From contig JARWMV010000235.1 of the NCBI GenBank assembly GCA_030998015.1, positions 1,674,001 through 1,738,000 of the forward strand: DNA of 64,000 nt. Direction: 5' to 3'. The position numbers and the translations under genes were made by a program. The DNA is from Ceratorhiza oryzae-sativae. Its lineage: Eukaryota > Basidiomycota > Agaricomycetes > Cantharellales > Ceratobasidiaceae. The notes beneath the pieces were generated by a model that saw nothing but the letters and a program-made list of their open reading frames with translations, ran no database searches and was not told where the DNA came from. Positions within the stretch are counted from its first letter, which is position 1; each line of letters opens with the position of its first letter. Positions 44,520 to 56,503 of this stretch are shown here, piece after piece.

Positions 44520-45828
44520 TGTTATGGATCACTAACATGTTCTATTATTTTAGTCTGCTCTGCCAACCTCAAGTGATGCCTCTGTAATTAAATTGTGAAA
44601 TACTTGAATTTGTATGCACTCCAAATTGTACTATTTTCCATTCCATTAAATAGTACAAATTTCCTGCTTTCCAACGCATATTTTATTAAGTTTTTACAAT
44701 AAGATCTCAGAGAGATACAGAGGTTGCAATATTTCCTCTTATCAGGAGATATTGATTACAACATCGCACTGCTCATATCTTGGCAACCGCTTATGCTATC
44801 ATAGCAATCTTATGCTCTATCGATAGCTAATCTTTGGCAGTATCTGCTGCCCGAAGATCGTCACGATCCACCAGATCCTTGTGCCGGAATGGCCCGATGA
44901 TCATTAGAATCTTACTGGACCATCAATCAAGATCTAATGACTCCAGTGAGTCAGGAGAGCCTTCCAAATTGATCCAGAGGCTTCTCTGACTCACTTTATG
45001 ACTCACTGAGATGTAGCCTCTGTTCATGACATGTATATACTATGATAATATGATCTACAAGCCAATAGCAGGTCTCAGATGCATCAATGCCTTTGATCCA
45101 CACCCTGTCTTTACTCTCTTATCCTATACTGGGCTAGGGTGTACCCCAAGTATAGCAGTACCCTCTTTTGATGATTGCACTGGCATGCATGCATCTATTT
45201 GGCTCTGGAGTGCCCTCCTCAGGGTATAAAAGGTCCTCCTCTGAGGCCCTTCCAGACCACCTTCCCTACTCTACTCAACCCAGGCTGGTTATTGGTTTCT
45301 TTTTCTCTTTCTATTTCTCTTGTCTGTGTGTGATTTCTTATATAACTAGTACTGAGGAATAAAGTACCATATTAGTTATATACTGTCTGATTCATTGTAT
45401 CTTATATACAGAGATATATAAGGATACAATATTGCCTGATTGAGCATGACATTAAGTACCAGCTATTAGAGGAAATCTAAGTACCTGTAGCTGAGGAAGT
45501 ACATGCATTAGGCAGCCCACCATCTATCCTATAAGCTATTGCTTAAGTCTAGTATTAAGATTAGTATCAGTTAGTCCAAGCAACTAGGGCTGAACTGCAT
45601 TTAAGATATCTAAGGGAAGCTGACCATAGTAGTCTTGCTCTTTATACCTCTAAATCAGTCAGTTTCCAGTGTGAAAGATTAAGACTAGCTTGAGTGTTAC
45701 TTGATTACATTGCAACTACTTTGAGCCTTCTTACTCTAGTCTAAGAAGTATTGAGTACAATTAGTGTATACTAACATATCTACTTTTTCTTAAGCTCTAG
45801 ATATCCTAGTGTACCCTGACCCATAACA
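44520..45828 (+). repeat. LTR copy D of the 1.3-kb LTR family
   Basis: Forward copy close to C: starts TGTTATGGATCACTAACA, ends CCCTGACCCATAACA, with TATAAAA at 45225-45231 and AATAAA at 45359-45364. Flanks gtatg and ccaat do not match, so no target duplication survives. Its first 200 bp are closer to A and E (CATACAAATTC-type wording), the rest is closer to C, which suggests a recombinant. Confidence 0.88.
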
Positions 45829-47520
45829 CCAATGCTGCTTGAAGATGATACCTTGACACCCTCTCCAAGGATAACCAAAAGCAGCAAGAGCTTGAAATAG
45901 CTGCCAAGGGACCTGATGACAAGGATGCTCAAACAGCCACTACAAACTGACAGCAGGCAACAGTGGGGATTTCAAAGCCCAGGAGGTCCTTGTTGCCATG
46001 CACAGATTGTATAATGACTTTGCCAAGCTTGTGCTTGGTGACAGCATTTCAAGTCAACTACAGCCTGTTGCTGCAGCCTTCTGCATATACACCTGACTCC
46101 TAACTGTACCCCCACTCCTTTCTGGAGAAGCATAGTCTGTGCCTCCAGAAGAGGAGTCAGACCAGCTAGACCAGATGCAGGGCTCACCAGTACAGCTGGA
46201 TGATATGTCACCTGGACTGTTGGACACCAACTTGTTATGGCAAAAAGAAGAGGCTGTCTGCTGATGAATCAAGTGTCAAGTCCAACTGGAGATGGAGCAA
46301 GACCAAAAGCAGATGGAGGAAGCTTGAGTGTCTAAGAACATCAACCCCCAGTCAGCCTACTTTTACCCAACAGCAAAACTCCCTGTGAAAGCTTGGCTCC
46401 AGCACTCAAAAGATATGTTCTCTCAATGCTGGCACAACAACAAAGTGGCCATGCATGTAAGTTGTCTTTGTTTCCTCCACATACAAAAAAATGTGACTGA
46501 CACTCATTTGGTGTTCAGATCACACTTCATTCATTTATGTATTATCTACATTGGTTCTTGCCCTTGCATCTCCTCTTCCTCTGCCTGTTGCCTGCCCTGT
46601 ACACATGTTTTTGGTGACAGTGGGAGTGTTTGATGTGGAGGTGGGCCCCCTTCTGGACTGTGGGAGCTGATGGAGGCTTGCTGGGACACAAAACATCACA
46701 ATGGTACAAGTTGGTGCAGGACACACATGTCCTTGGTCTCTCTTGCATCAATGCATGCAGTGGGACAACACAATTGGCACTCAAAAAGGTGAGCAACCAA
46801 CCTTTGTATTATTAAGACAAAATGCACTTACCAGGGATAACACATGTCCTGCATTGTTTTGGACAGTCAGTTCAACACTGCCTGTTGAGTTTTGGCCAAT
46901 GAGCTCCCACAGCAAACTATCATGGAGCTTGCCAGGTTGTATTCAGCCAACCAGACTGGCAGTGCTGTAGTCCCAGTTAAGGATGTGATGCTGATATTCT
47001 GGCATTCTGGCATCAAGGGTAACTCAATTACAGAAGCACTGATTTATAAGCTGATGCAATTGAGTTACCCTTGATGCCAGAATGCCAGAATATCAGCATC
47101 ACATACTTAGTCCCAGTTGCCCTCCTCAATTGCCTTGAAACTGAGATCACACAGAGCAAGTTCCAGCATGTGCTGAAACCTGGTCAGCAGGACAGACAAG
47201 GCATCATCACCATGGTTTTGAATGTGCATCTGGCCAAGTGCACCTTTGTGCTTGAGAGTTGTCAGCAAACTGGCCTCTCCACCACCACCACCCCCCCAAC
47301 CAAACACCTGATCTTGACAGTGCTGTTGCAGGCCAACTTCTGGTCCCATTCTCTCTTTTTGGAATGGGTCTTGGGTTGGGGGGATCCCATGAAGGAAAAG
47401 CCAGATGTCTTATGGAAGACAGCAAACTTGACAGTCTGGTGGAGTGCTGCCAACACATGATACATTGCTGACATTGTTGTACCTTCCTTTGCTGCCTCTC
47501 AAGCTGCATGACATCTTTTA
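45829..47520 (+). pseudogene. Decayed multi-exon gene of unknown function, split by a MITE
   Basis: Coding-like pieces include EVLVAMHRLYNDFAKLVLGD (45985-46044), AWLQHSKDMFSQCWHNNKVAMH (46390-46455, GT donor after it) and NELPQQTIMELARLYSANQ leading into SAVVPV at 46970. A hAT MITE interrupts there, and the same frame resumes at 47118 with ALLNCLETEITQSKFQHVLK to WKTANLTVWWSAANT (stop 47460). I do not recognise a domain. Stops and lost frames in the first half show it is inactive. Confidence 0.45.
46978..47109 (+). mobile_element. hAT-like MITE copy 3 (132 bp, 8-bp duplication GTCCCAGT)
   Basis: Long near-perfect terminal repeats begin TAAGGATGTGATGCTGATAT on the left and TAAGTATGTGATGCTGATAT read inward from the right; they extend about 52 bp to CAAGGGTAACTCAATT. 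GTCCCAGT flanks both ends (46970-46977 and 47110-47117). Nearly the whole element folds into a hairpin. It splits an otherwise continuous coding frame, so the host gene was read as protein when or before it landed. Confidence 0.92.
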
Positions 47521-47621
47521 ACTGTAGTAGAAATTTTGTGTTTGTAGAACAGCCAAGAGTGTTGGGCAACTGAAGAGATCCATGACCCTGGGCTCTGCAG
47601 CCAACTTTACAGGATTTCCTG

Positions 47622-50365
47622 TTGGATGAGGTAGCAGAAACTGCTGGAGGTAAGAGAATTCAAACAAAGAAGGCAAGGAAGATGGGCAACAATGATGGGC
47701 CAGCTCCAGCAATGACAACTGACACAGATGTGCAAGTGCTGTTGCTCAAACTGCCCATAGCCAAAAAGCCTCCCAAGTCAAGGGAGCAGATATCAGATGC
47801 TGATGACAAAGACCCAGACCCACCAACTGCCCTGATGCCTTCTGTCACCCCTTCAACCATGTCCAACCCCTCAATGGCTGATCTCTGCACCCTAGGTGCT
47901 GCTGTGCCACCCAAGGTTGACCTCTGGACATCACACAAGGCCAAACTTGCTGTAGGTGTTGATCACTCACTCACCCTCAATCCCCTTGTTCCAGTGCTGC
48001 AAGTACTTGTTCTGGCTAGCAATGATTTCAACTTTGATCCTGACTCAACTGCACACAACATCAACAAACAAGCTCCCAGCATTATCAATCTGGCTGATCA
48101 ACTGTATGCATCCAATCCTGGACATATTATGTGCAACCTCTCCAATCTATGTCCATTCTGTCATGGGCTAGACCATGACCATGATTTTATTACAAATTTC
48201 AATCATTTTATTTATCACACATTTCTTTGTATTTTTGGACAAGTCCTGTCTATTCAGATATATGCAGTTTATTTTGATGTCACATGACCTTGTTTATTGT
48301 TGACTCAATGTTTGGGCTTACCAGAAGGTTCTGTAATGACATGGCATAGTTACTTCTTATTGGTCCTGGTATTTGATAGTACTGCCTCAGCCATGAATAT
48401 ATAAAGGGAGAGTCTGAGAGCCTTAAGCCTCAGAACTCAACCTCCTGTTCTACCCTCTTCATCATCTAACCTCTAGGCCACCAAGCCAGAGGTCCATTGC
48501 CCAGGTATCTTCATAGCAAGTGCACCCTTACTCTACCCTGCATCTCATCACACCAAACCCCTTGCTCACTGTGCATTCTACCTTAGACATTGTGGTTTGA
48601 CCTCCAGCTGTTATAGCCCATAGGTCCACCATGGCCTCATCAGCATTTGGCCTTAGTTGTGACAGCATGGCCTTTACACATTCCTTCTGATATTTAGCAT
48701 GCACTTGGTTGCTGAGATGTTGCCCCTGTTTCTGGTTTGGAGACCAGCAACACTCTTGATGGCAAACCTGCACATACTATAGTGGCCATCAGCAAAATTG
48801 AAACCATTTGTCAAGAACTCTGCAACACAATTCATTTCCAGACAGCTGCTATCAGGAAAATGCTGGTTGGAGTGTGTGCCCCAATTGTCAACAACACACT
48901 AGCCAGTATATTTGCAAGTTTCAAGGTGAGTCTAGTCCAGTTTTGTGACCTAGACATACATGTGACTCACCCACATTGACAAACTGTGTTGTGGTGTCTT
49001 TTTTGTTTGCACAGGACATCTACACCACCTGTATTGCCAAAGTTTTCTTGTGGTGGTATCAAATGTTGGATGCAGCTGCAATTAACTTGGCCATGCACAT
49101 TGTATCCTCAGACAGCATGAACAGCAAGGATCCTTTTGATGTCAAAGAGGAGGACAACCTGCTCCTCAACTTGAAGACAACCTTCCTGTTGGATGTCCAA
49201 AAGTCTTGTAAGCAACCTGTTAAATTCCACTCTAGCTCCTTGCAATACTCATGCATATATGCAGTCAGGGGGTCACCAATGATGGCATTATCAAGGAGGC
49301 TGGACATGTCAGTAAGGGAGGCAATGAAAAAGGTATGTGATCACTCTTCCCTCCCCTTGTTGCTGTGGCTTTAATATAGTGCCTATTGCTGGTCCAGACA
49401 ATGCATCTTGGAAGCATGTTGCTCATGCTTTGTTACTTTCTGCCCATGTGCAGTTTTGGCTCCAACAAGAACAAATCAAAGAAACAAGGGGCTGTTGCCA
49501 CTGTCATGGCTGCAACTTGTCAAACTGAGTGGAACAAGTGTTGTCACCTTGCACTACCTGATTCAGGTTTACTGGATGTTGTCATTGACCCCATCCTAGT
49601 TTGGGACCATCAAGCTCTTCACTCAAGCAGGCTTCAGCTGCAGTCAGCAAGGTTTAAAGCTTGGTCACCCACACCATGAGCAACCAAGATGAAAATTCCT
49701 TGTTCTCTACCAGGCAATTTGCTAAGCACCAATCCCAATTCCCATCTGCTGCAACTGATACTGGCAAGGGCTGTGAGGCACTCTCAGCACTGCTGCAGCA
49801 CATGCAGAAGGATTCATGCATGCTCTTGGAACACTGGAGCAGAGTCTCTAACTGTTTGGTTCACAACCACTTGGGCATCCTGCAGAGCCATTTGACAGGT
49901 CAGGAAGACCAAAGCCTTGACAAGGATGGGGATGGACAGGTGCAAGCAACCAAGGTGGTGAAAGGGAAGGCAGCAACAGGCAAGGGCAAAGGTGGGCCTG
50001 ACTATGATGGCCACCATGCCAGTGGCAACACTCTGGGGGCTATCCATGTTGCTGGAAATGTCTCAGAGTTGTTTTCCAGACCTGCACCCAAAAAGATCAA
50101 CACACTGTCAGGCAATTCAGACTTGGAAGAGTGGGAGTCAACAGTCAACAAATCATCCACTTTCCTGTTGCCCAACCAACAAGCCCAGACACAGCATGCA
50201 ACCCAGCATAGTCATAAACACAGGACTTGTGACAACAACAACAATGTTGATGAGGAAGAGGATTTGAATGTTGACAATTCCATTGTTCCCAATACTCAGT
50301 CAACCAATAGTGTTGCACTGGACTCTGGTATTGTACTGCTGTATGGACAATCTCCAAATACATGA
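47622..50365 (+). pseudogene. Decayed multi-exon gene of unknown function, split by solo LTR F3
   Basis: The first long frame (47622-48153) reads Lys/Pro/Thr-rich sequence, then NDFNFDPDSTAHNINKQAPS. Solo LTR F3 interrupts at 48159. Coding resumes at about 48735 with LDGKPAHTIVAISKIETICQ and ends at a GTGAGT donor (48925); the next exon (49015-49332) starts DIYTTCIAKVFLWWYQMLDA and ends at GTATGTG. A final long frame (49661-50365) is Gln/His/Asn-rich and ends YGQSPNT. The exon and intron signals are convincing but I recognise no domain. It could be the N-terminal neighbour of the RecQ gene. Confidence 0.45.
48159..48678 (+). repeat. Solo LTR F3 with target duplication CATTC
   Basis: Starts TGTCATGGGCTAGACCATGA and ends GGCCTTTACA; CATTC flanks it (48154-48158 and 48679-48683). 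It has GAATATATAAAGGGAGAGTC as promoter and the shared CTGAGAGCCTTAAGCCTCAG. The 3' end differs from F1 and F2 (CTCTGACA), so it belongs to a diverged subfamily. No MITE is present. Confidence 0.82.
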
Positions 50366-51231
50366 GTGAGCAAAGTTTTGCTACTTGTTTTCTTGTCCTG
50401 CACAGGTGTACAAGTCAGTTTTCTCTTTCATCTTTGTTTCATGTTTGTATTTGTTCTATCCTCCACACTTGCTTCTGATCAATCCACTTTCATTGCATAT
50501 AATCACATTATATGATGTTTACCTTCATTCACACACTAAATAACCTGTGTGATGCTTGTTGTTAGTCTGTTTTTGGTGCACAATATACTCAGCACATGTC
50601 ATTGCACTGTAACATACCCTTCTTGTCTACTCTAGTGCCATTGGTGCAAGCCATCAATTAGGGGTTGACTGATACCAGGGGACAGATCTGCAATGGTAGC
50701 TGAAGCACCTATAGTTGTACAGTTGTTCCTTTTTCTTTGGTGGGAATATCTGTTTTTTCTTTTGAAAAAGGTTTATACTTTCTGCCAAATACATAAATAC
50801 AGACTCATTTGCCATGAGTGGTTCAACTGAATTGAAACACATGGTTAGAAACCTGGGTCAAACCCTACAATGTTAACATAGTCTCTGTTCCTCTGGTTCA
50901 CCAGCTGGTGATACAAAAGTATTGGGATATCTAGCCCTGTTTCTCCTTTTTCTTCCAGTCTCTCCTAGGTCTGATAGGCATGGAGTATGAGTGATCATCT
51001 GAAAGGATTTCAACTCTCAGCAAAATTGAATTCCTGCTGGTAGCTCACCTCCCAGGTGCTGTCACTTGTCCAGCTTTACAGGAGTTTGACCTTGGCATTG
51101 TCCCTGACCATGATCTGCTTTGTTGCATCAATAAAATGTGACCTTGGTTGAATCTCCTCAATGCATGAACTGCACCAGATCATTGGAAGAAAGAACACCA
51201 AAACACAAAGAAGTGTGCCCCACTTAAGCCC
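50366..51231. other. Gene-free stretch before the RecQ gene
   Basis: Pyrimidine-rich with no coding frame I can support and no LTR or terminal repeat. Probably the 3' region of the preceding gene and the promoter of the RecQ-like gene. Confidence 0.4.
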
Positions 51232-54200
51232 ATGGCAACGGTTTTTGCACAATTCAATGTGTACAAGGGACAAGTAATGTCCTCCTGCTTTGAAAGAAAT
51301 CATCAACTGCACTCACTAGGTTACACAACACAGCTAATGGATTATGCAACACCACCTTGGCCATCCCCACCTTACATTTTACTACCAATAGAGGAGTCTT
51401 GGATGTGCCTGATATGTGACACCAATGACAAGCCATACTTTGAGAGCAATGTGGACACCAGGCACTGTCACTATTGCAATTTACACAAGAAAAGCTCTCT
51501 AACATTCAAGAAAGCATGGATACAGGTTACATTGCATTATTTCACTCCTTCATACTACAATGGCCCTACAAAGTTTTTCATAGTACAGAGTGACCTCTCC
51601 AAACTACCAAGCATCAACAACAAGACTGGGATTGTGCAAGACTCACCTGCCAATCTCCTCCATACATTTGTGGGGACCTGGAAGGCTGCAGCACTTGTAT
51701 GTGCACCAACTGATACACTCAAAGAGGTTATGCCTTTCCTGCACTACTCTGGTTGCACTGACCATATTGAGGGGTTTGATGTTAACTACCTTTTGGACTT
51801 GGTATCAGTTCCTCTATTAATGGACCCTGTCCACCACTTGTATAAGACCATGCTGGATGTTTTCTTGTATGAGCAGAAGGACCTACATCAACTACCAGGT
51901 AGCACAGCACTAGCACTGAGGGATGAAGGCAAAGGGTGAGAATCAATACCATTGATAGCCATAAGTAAGCTGATAGAAAATGTGCCAGGCAAGAAGAACT
52001 GAAAGCCATCCATCCATTGGCAGTGGCTAGCCAGAATGACTATGCAAGCTACTGGGGCAGATGGTGTGTCTTTGTATGTCAGTTGCTGCAACAGGTGCAG
52101 CAGGGGCAGGATGAGTACCCTATTCATCTCACAGAAAACCAGCAGAAAGTGACTGGATGGGCATGCGATTACTCAACTCAAAACCCTAATTGGCAACCCC
52201 ATTTAAATGCAAGTTCCATTGCAAGTTATCTCACACAAGCATTCTGGTCCCCCAAGTGTAACAACCACTTCTCCTATATGAACAAGAACCAATCAATGAT
52301 GCAACAGTCTGCTTCTCCACCCTTGTCTGCCTTGAGCAGGATGGTACCTTTGCAAACCTGTGTAGCTGTGCCAACAAACTAGTCCACATAAAGTACATGA
52401 TCTGCCAGGGCATGCTGCAATGGCCAAAGCAGCACCTGAATGATGATGCAACAAAACTTCACTTTCTGTAAGTGCTTCTCAAATCTCTGTTGTGTACAGT
52501 ATCATTGAAACTGCATGATGCAACATCTGTATGCTAGTTGATCTCTTCTCTGCAGCCCTGACTCACAGAAGACTCCCCCCTTTTGCCTGTATCTGTACAA
52601 CAACTTCTCTTGCTATGACATAGTCTTACACAACAACCTCACTACCAAATGTCCTATGGCTGCTAGGAGGAACCCAGCTTGTGTTGGAAGACCAGCAAAT
52701 GTCCTGGTCATCAATACAGCAGATGATGTGGGACAAAATACAATCTGTGAGAACATTCTTAAACACTGTTGTTCTCATGAACATCTCGCTACATCAATTG
52801 GACTATACCCTTACTGGAGATGACAATATAGTGGACAACCATTCATGTGCTGCCAAGGGCTATTCCATGTTTTCAGAAGCATGGAATGGATTTCACAAGC
52901 TGATATTTGCACTGGTCACAGAGATCATCCAGAACAAAAAGCTTGGGGGGCAATTCTTCAATGGCACAGTGACAACAATCAAGACTCAGTAGTTGTATGG
53001 AACATGGATGGTACCCAGGAATGGTTGACTAACATGGGAGCCTCCATATTGTGTTTGATGAGAATCATGCACATTATGGGTGGACAACCAGGACACAGGA
53101 CTGAATATGCATTACTGAAGCTTTACAACACAAAGTTGCAGCTGCAGAACTTCTTTGTGTTTGGTCCTGGATCTATCAGCTACATCCTGTACTACGGCAA
53201 AATAACCAGCCAGACAGGCTTAGACGTATTGTTGCCCACTTTGTGCCCTGGGTCATTGGCAGCATGTTTGTTGAGCTTCATGCACTAGTCACAGCATTTT
53301 CTTTGGTCCTCATTGGACATTTAAATGGAGAACAAAGGCAATCTGCTCATGAACACCTTGCTTTCAATTCACTTGGTCTCCCACCCAAAGCTGAGGATCT
53401 GTTGCAGTCAATATTCATGCTTGTCCATGAGCATTTAGGGGTTGAGGTTTGGTTACAAATTCTGCATCATCTCATCATTACATGCCAACATCAGTATATG
53501 CCAGATGCTTTTGGCACAGTGCATCATGCATTGAATATAGCAGATGCGCAGGCCAGCCATTCAACCAAAACTACTGAAGTACAATATGCAATGGAGGCTA
53601 GCAAGATTAGATAGATCAAGTCTGGCACAGTGCAAGGCTATCACTGAGACTCTTGCACCTGGTGGATGGTAGTAATTGGTCAATTCATTGGCGCATTGCT
53701 TGAGCAAGAGAAAAAAGGCAGGAAAAGATGCTCCAAATACCATTGCAGAGGCAAACAAGGAAGACTACAAGTATCCTCACATTGGACAAGCCACCAGCAT
53801 TGACTGGGCAACTTCGATCAACACTGCAGAGCTGGCAACACAGCTGGTTGAGAAGACAGGCTTGCATATCTGACTAGCTCATGAGCTAATCACATCACTG
53901 GCAAAGGGTCTACAACCATTGGCTAGTGATACCCCCATTGGTGTGCAGGAGGACAAGGAGGAGCAAGAGTAAACCATGCTACAAAAACTCACAGTTGCCC
54001 TGTCCTGTATGTCTATAGCACCACCCAAAGGTTGTGCTCCTTCAGCTGTCACCCTACCCCAGCATCTGCACCTTCTGCAAATTTATCTGGGCAACCAGAA
54101 GGCCCATTTCACATGTTGCAAGCAGAGCCAAAGCTACATGCATATACTCAACAAGGAATCCATTGTGGCCATCAGCTGCACAGGCAGCAGCAAGACTTTC

Positions 54201-55673
54201 CTGCTTGGATCACTTCCAATAGCTGAAAACACCAGGGTGACTGTAGTGGTGTTTGTTGTTCAAGCTTTGCATGACAACCAATGGAATGCATCAAGATCAA
54301 GAGGGGAGGGACTACACTTTCACAGATGAGAGCCAAGACTGGACATCACACAGAGCCTCATATTGATGTTGGTTGAACAAGCTGCTCAAGGGCCATTTCT
54401 TGCATGGTGCCAAGAGAGGAAGAGCCATGGATGGCTGAATTGCATCATAATCAATGAATGCCATGTTGTGCTCAGTGCAGGAAGCTATCAAGGCAATGTG
54501 ATGAACCAGCTCTACTGATTGGCAAAGCTTCAGGTGCTGATGGTTTTCTGACAGCAACCCTACCACCAAGCATGGAAGAGCCTTTGAGGCAACAGATGGG
54601 AGGCCCAACATGGATAGTTGTGAAGGGTGGAACACAGCAAGCCAACCTGCATTTCAGAGTTGCACACTTCAAGACAAAATCAATCACCTTGCAGGTTCTT
54701 GTGCATCACATTGAACAATATTGTATTGAGCTTTTGACAGGGGAGAGTCTCCCGATTGTTTGCCCAACATACAACAATGTGGACAATGTAGCTGTGTTGA
54801 TAGCTTGAAACAGGTACTATTGCACTCTACCACAGGTTGACAAAAACCCAAGTTATCAAAGGCTGGACATCAGGGACCATACCTGTAGTTGCATGCACAA
54901 AAGGATTTGCCACTGGAGTCCACCACAGATGATGTCAAGGCACAATCCACTTTGGACTATGTGGAGGGATGCTAGATTATGCACAAGAGACTGGGCAAAG
55001 CAGTAGAGACAGCAAGCCTGCCATGGCGCTGATGATCTACTGGGAAGGGACAGAGCATCCAGACAGGCACAAGCATTGCTACTGGCCTGAGTACATCAGA
55101 ATGATTGAAAGCACTGGATGTTATAGATGGGAGCAGACAGGTTGCTTGGACAAGATTGATCAGAGGGAGACCAGTGCTTCTGCCAACTACACACCTTGCA
55201 GGAATTGTGTCAACAATCTTGAGAGGCTGTCAAAAGATTATTTGGTGAACAGTGTTGTTTCCTTTCAGCACAACCCTGTTTCAGGAACCATATTGACCTC
55301 TCCACCTGAGCACTGGCTGATGGAACAAATTCCCAGGAGTGATAGAGGAGATGGTGCATTGTTGAGTAGCCCCAGCTCATGCAATATCCTGCCACATGTC
55401 AATGCATCCTCTGAGGCAAGACCTTCCCACTTGCATAGCACCTTGCCTTGGACTACCAATGCAGTCCCTCCTGTAGGAACCCAAGCATCTGTGGAGTTTT
55501 CAATCACTCAGCCCACCAGCAGACAAGCACAAAGAAGGAACAAGGGCAAGCAGAGGGAAGACAGCCAACCAAATGTTGATGGCAATGCGAGGGGAGAGTC
55601 TGGAGCTTCCAATACTGCACAAGACACTGCTGCACTCAGAAACATGGCAGTACATATGGCACCCAACAACTGA
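51232..55673 (+). pseudogene. Telomere-linked-type RecQ helicase gene, degenerate
   Basis: The first frame (51232-51939) starts MATVFAQFNVYKGQV and has an OrsD/DUF3505-like zinc region, CLICDTND with HCHYC (residues about 59-82). Next come a middle part with YWGRWCVFVCQLLQQ (52050) and, at about 53065-53130, MGGQPGHRTEYALLK, the GGQPxRxxE signature of this gene type. Helicase motifs follow: CTGSSKTFLLG (motif I, about 54180), IIINECHVVLS (DEAH-like, about 54445), TATLPPS (motif III, about 54555) and IVCPTYNNVDN (about 54760). The C-terminal frame (54969-55673) has a Cys-containing WEQTGCLDK...CRNCVN. Stops and frameshifts separate every block. Full genes unwind DNA and typically lie near chromosome ends (family knowledge). 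Confidence 0.7.
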
Positions 55674-56503
55674 CCTGCTTCCTGCATACCTACACACTTA
55701 TTAAGGCAGAGTAGGGCCAGGGAGGGAACAGGAAACCAGGTAGGGAACAGCAAAACCAGGTAGGGAACACCCCAGTATGTGGGAACTCCCACGTGGGGAA
55801 CAAGGTAGGGAGAACCCAGGATGAGAAACCAAGGCAAAGAACACATAAGCAAGTACATCATGACAATGGGCATCCAGCCACACCTTGCCAAAGGGGGTTC
55901 CTCCACTCACAAGTGATAGATCCTGGTGTGTCCCACACCTGCATTATTACTGCCCTTTCAGTCATCAGCCACCACCAACTGGGTGCTCTCAGACAAGGGC
56001 AGCAATGGCCAGTTTGCAACAATGTGTCCCTGCTTCCCACAGTAGTGACATGTCTGCTGGTCCTCCAAAAATGCAGGTGAACAAGTGTATACGCAAGTGA
56101 GAGGGCATGATAAATGAACATCTATCAACACATAAATGAGCAGTACTGTACAGTCAAGCCACACATGTGCACCATATGTGCCCCATGACAACTGAATTCC
56201 AACAATCTGAGTTCCACCCTTGCTAAGTTGTTAAGAAGGCATATCCAAGCAATTCTAATGCTGAGAGGAAACAAAGGTACAGAGCGCCACATGAGAGACA
56301 AAACAGCAATCCAGCCACCCTGGGCAAGGCCCTGCAGGATATGTAGGCCAGGTGATTTAGCTAAGTGGTCCACTCTAGGGTGCATGCTATGTTTTGTGAA
56401 TTGGTTCAATGTGTAAAATGAAAATAAAATTCAACAAATAACAATAAGAGACAATCATCCATTTCTCCCAGAGTGTACTTCCACATGCACAGTCCACTGA
56501 TCA
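55674..56503 (-). other. Spacer with a lone zinc-knuckle-like motif
   Basis: Between the convergent RecQ and SNF2 genes. GGGAAC/CAGGTAGGGAACA words repeat at 55715-55800. On the minus strand a short frame near 56010-56055 reads CHYCGKQGHIVANW, a CCHC knuckle whose last Cys is Trp. It may be the far end of the SNF2 gene or a gag remnant. No other gene is supported. Confidence 0.35.

Noticed and set aside
48159..48287. Coding extension of the unknown protein to 48287
   Set aside because: The last 40 codons lie inside solo LTR F3 and are read-through, not gene.
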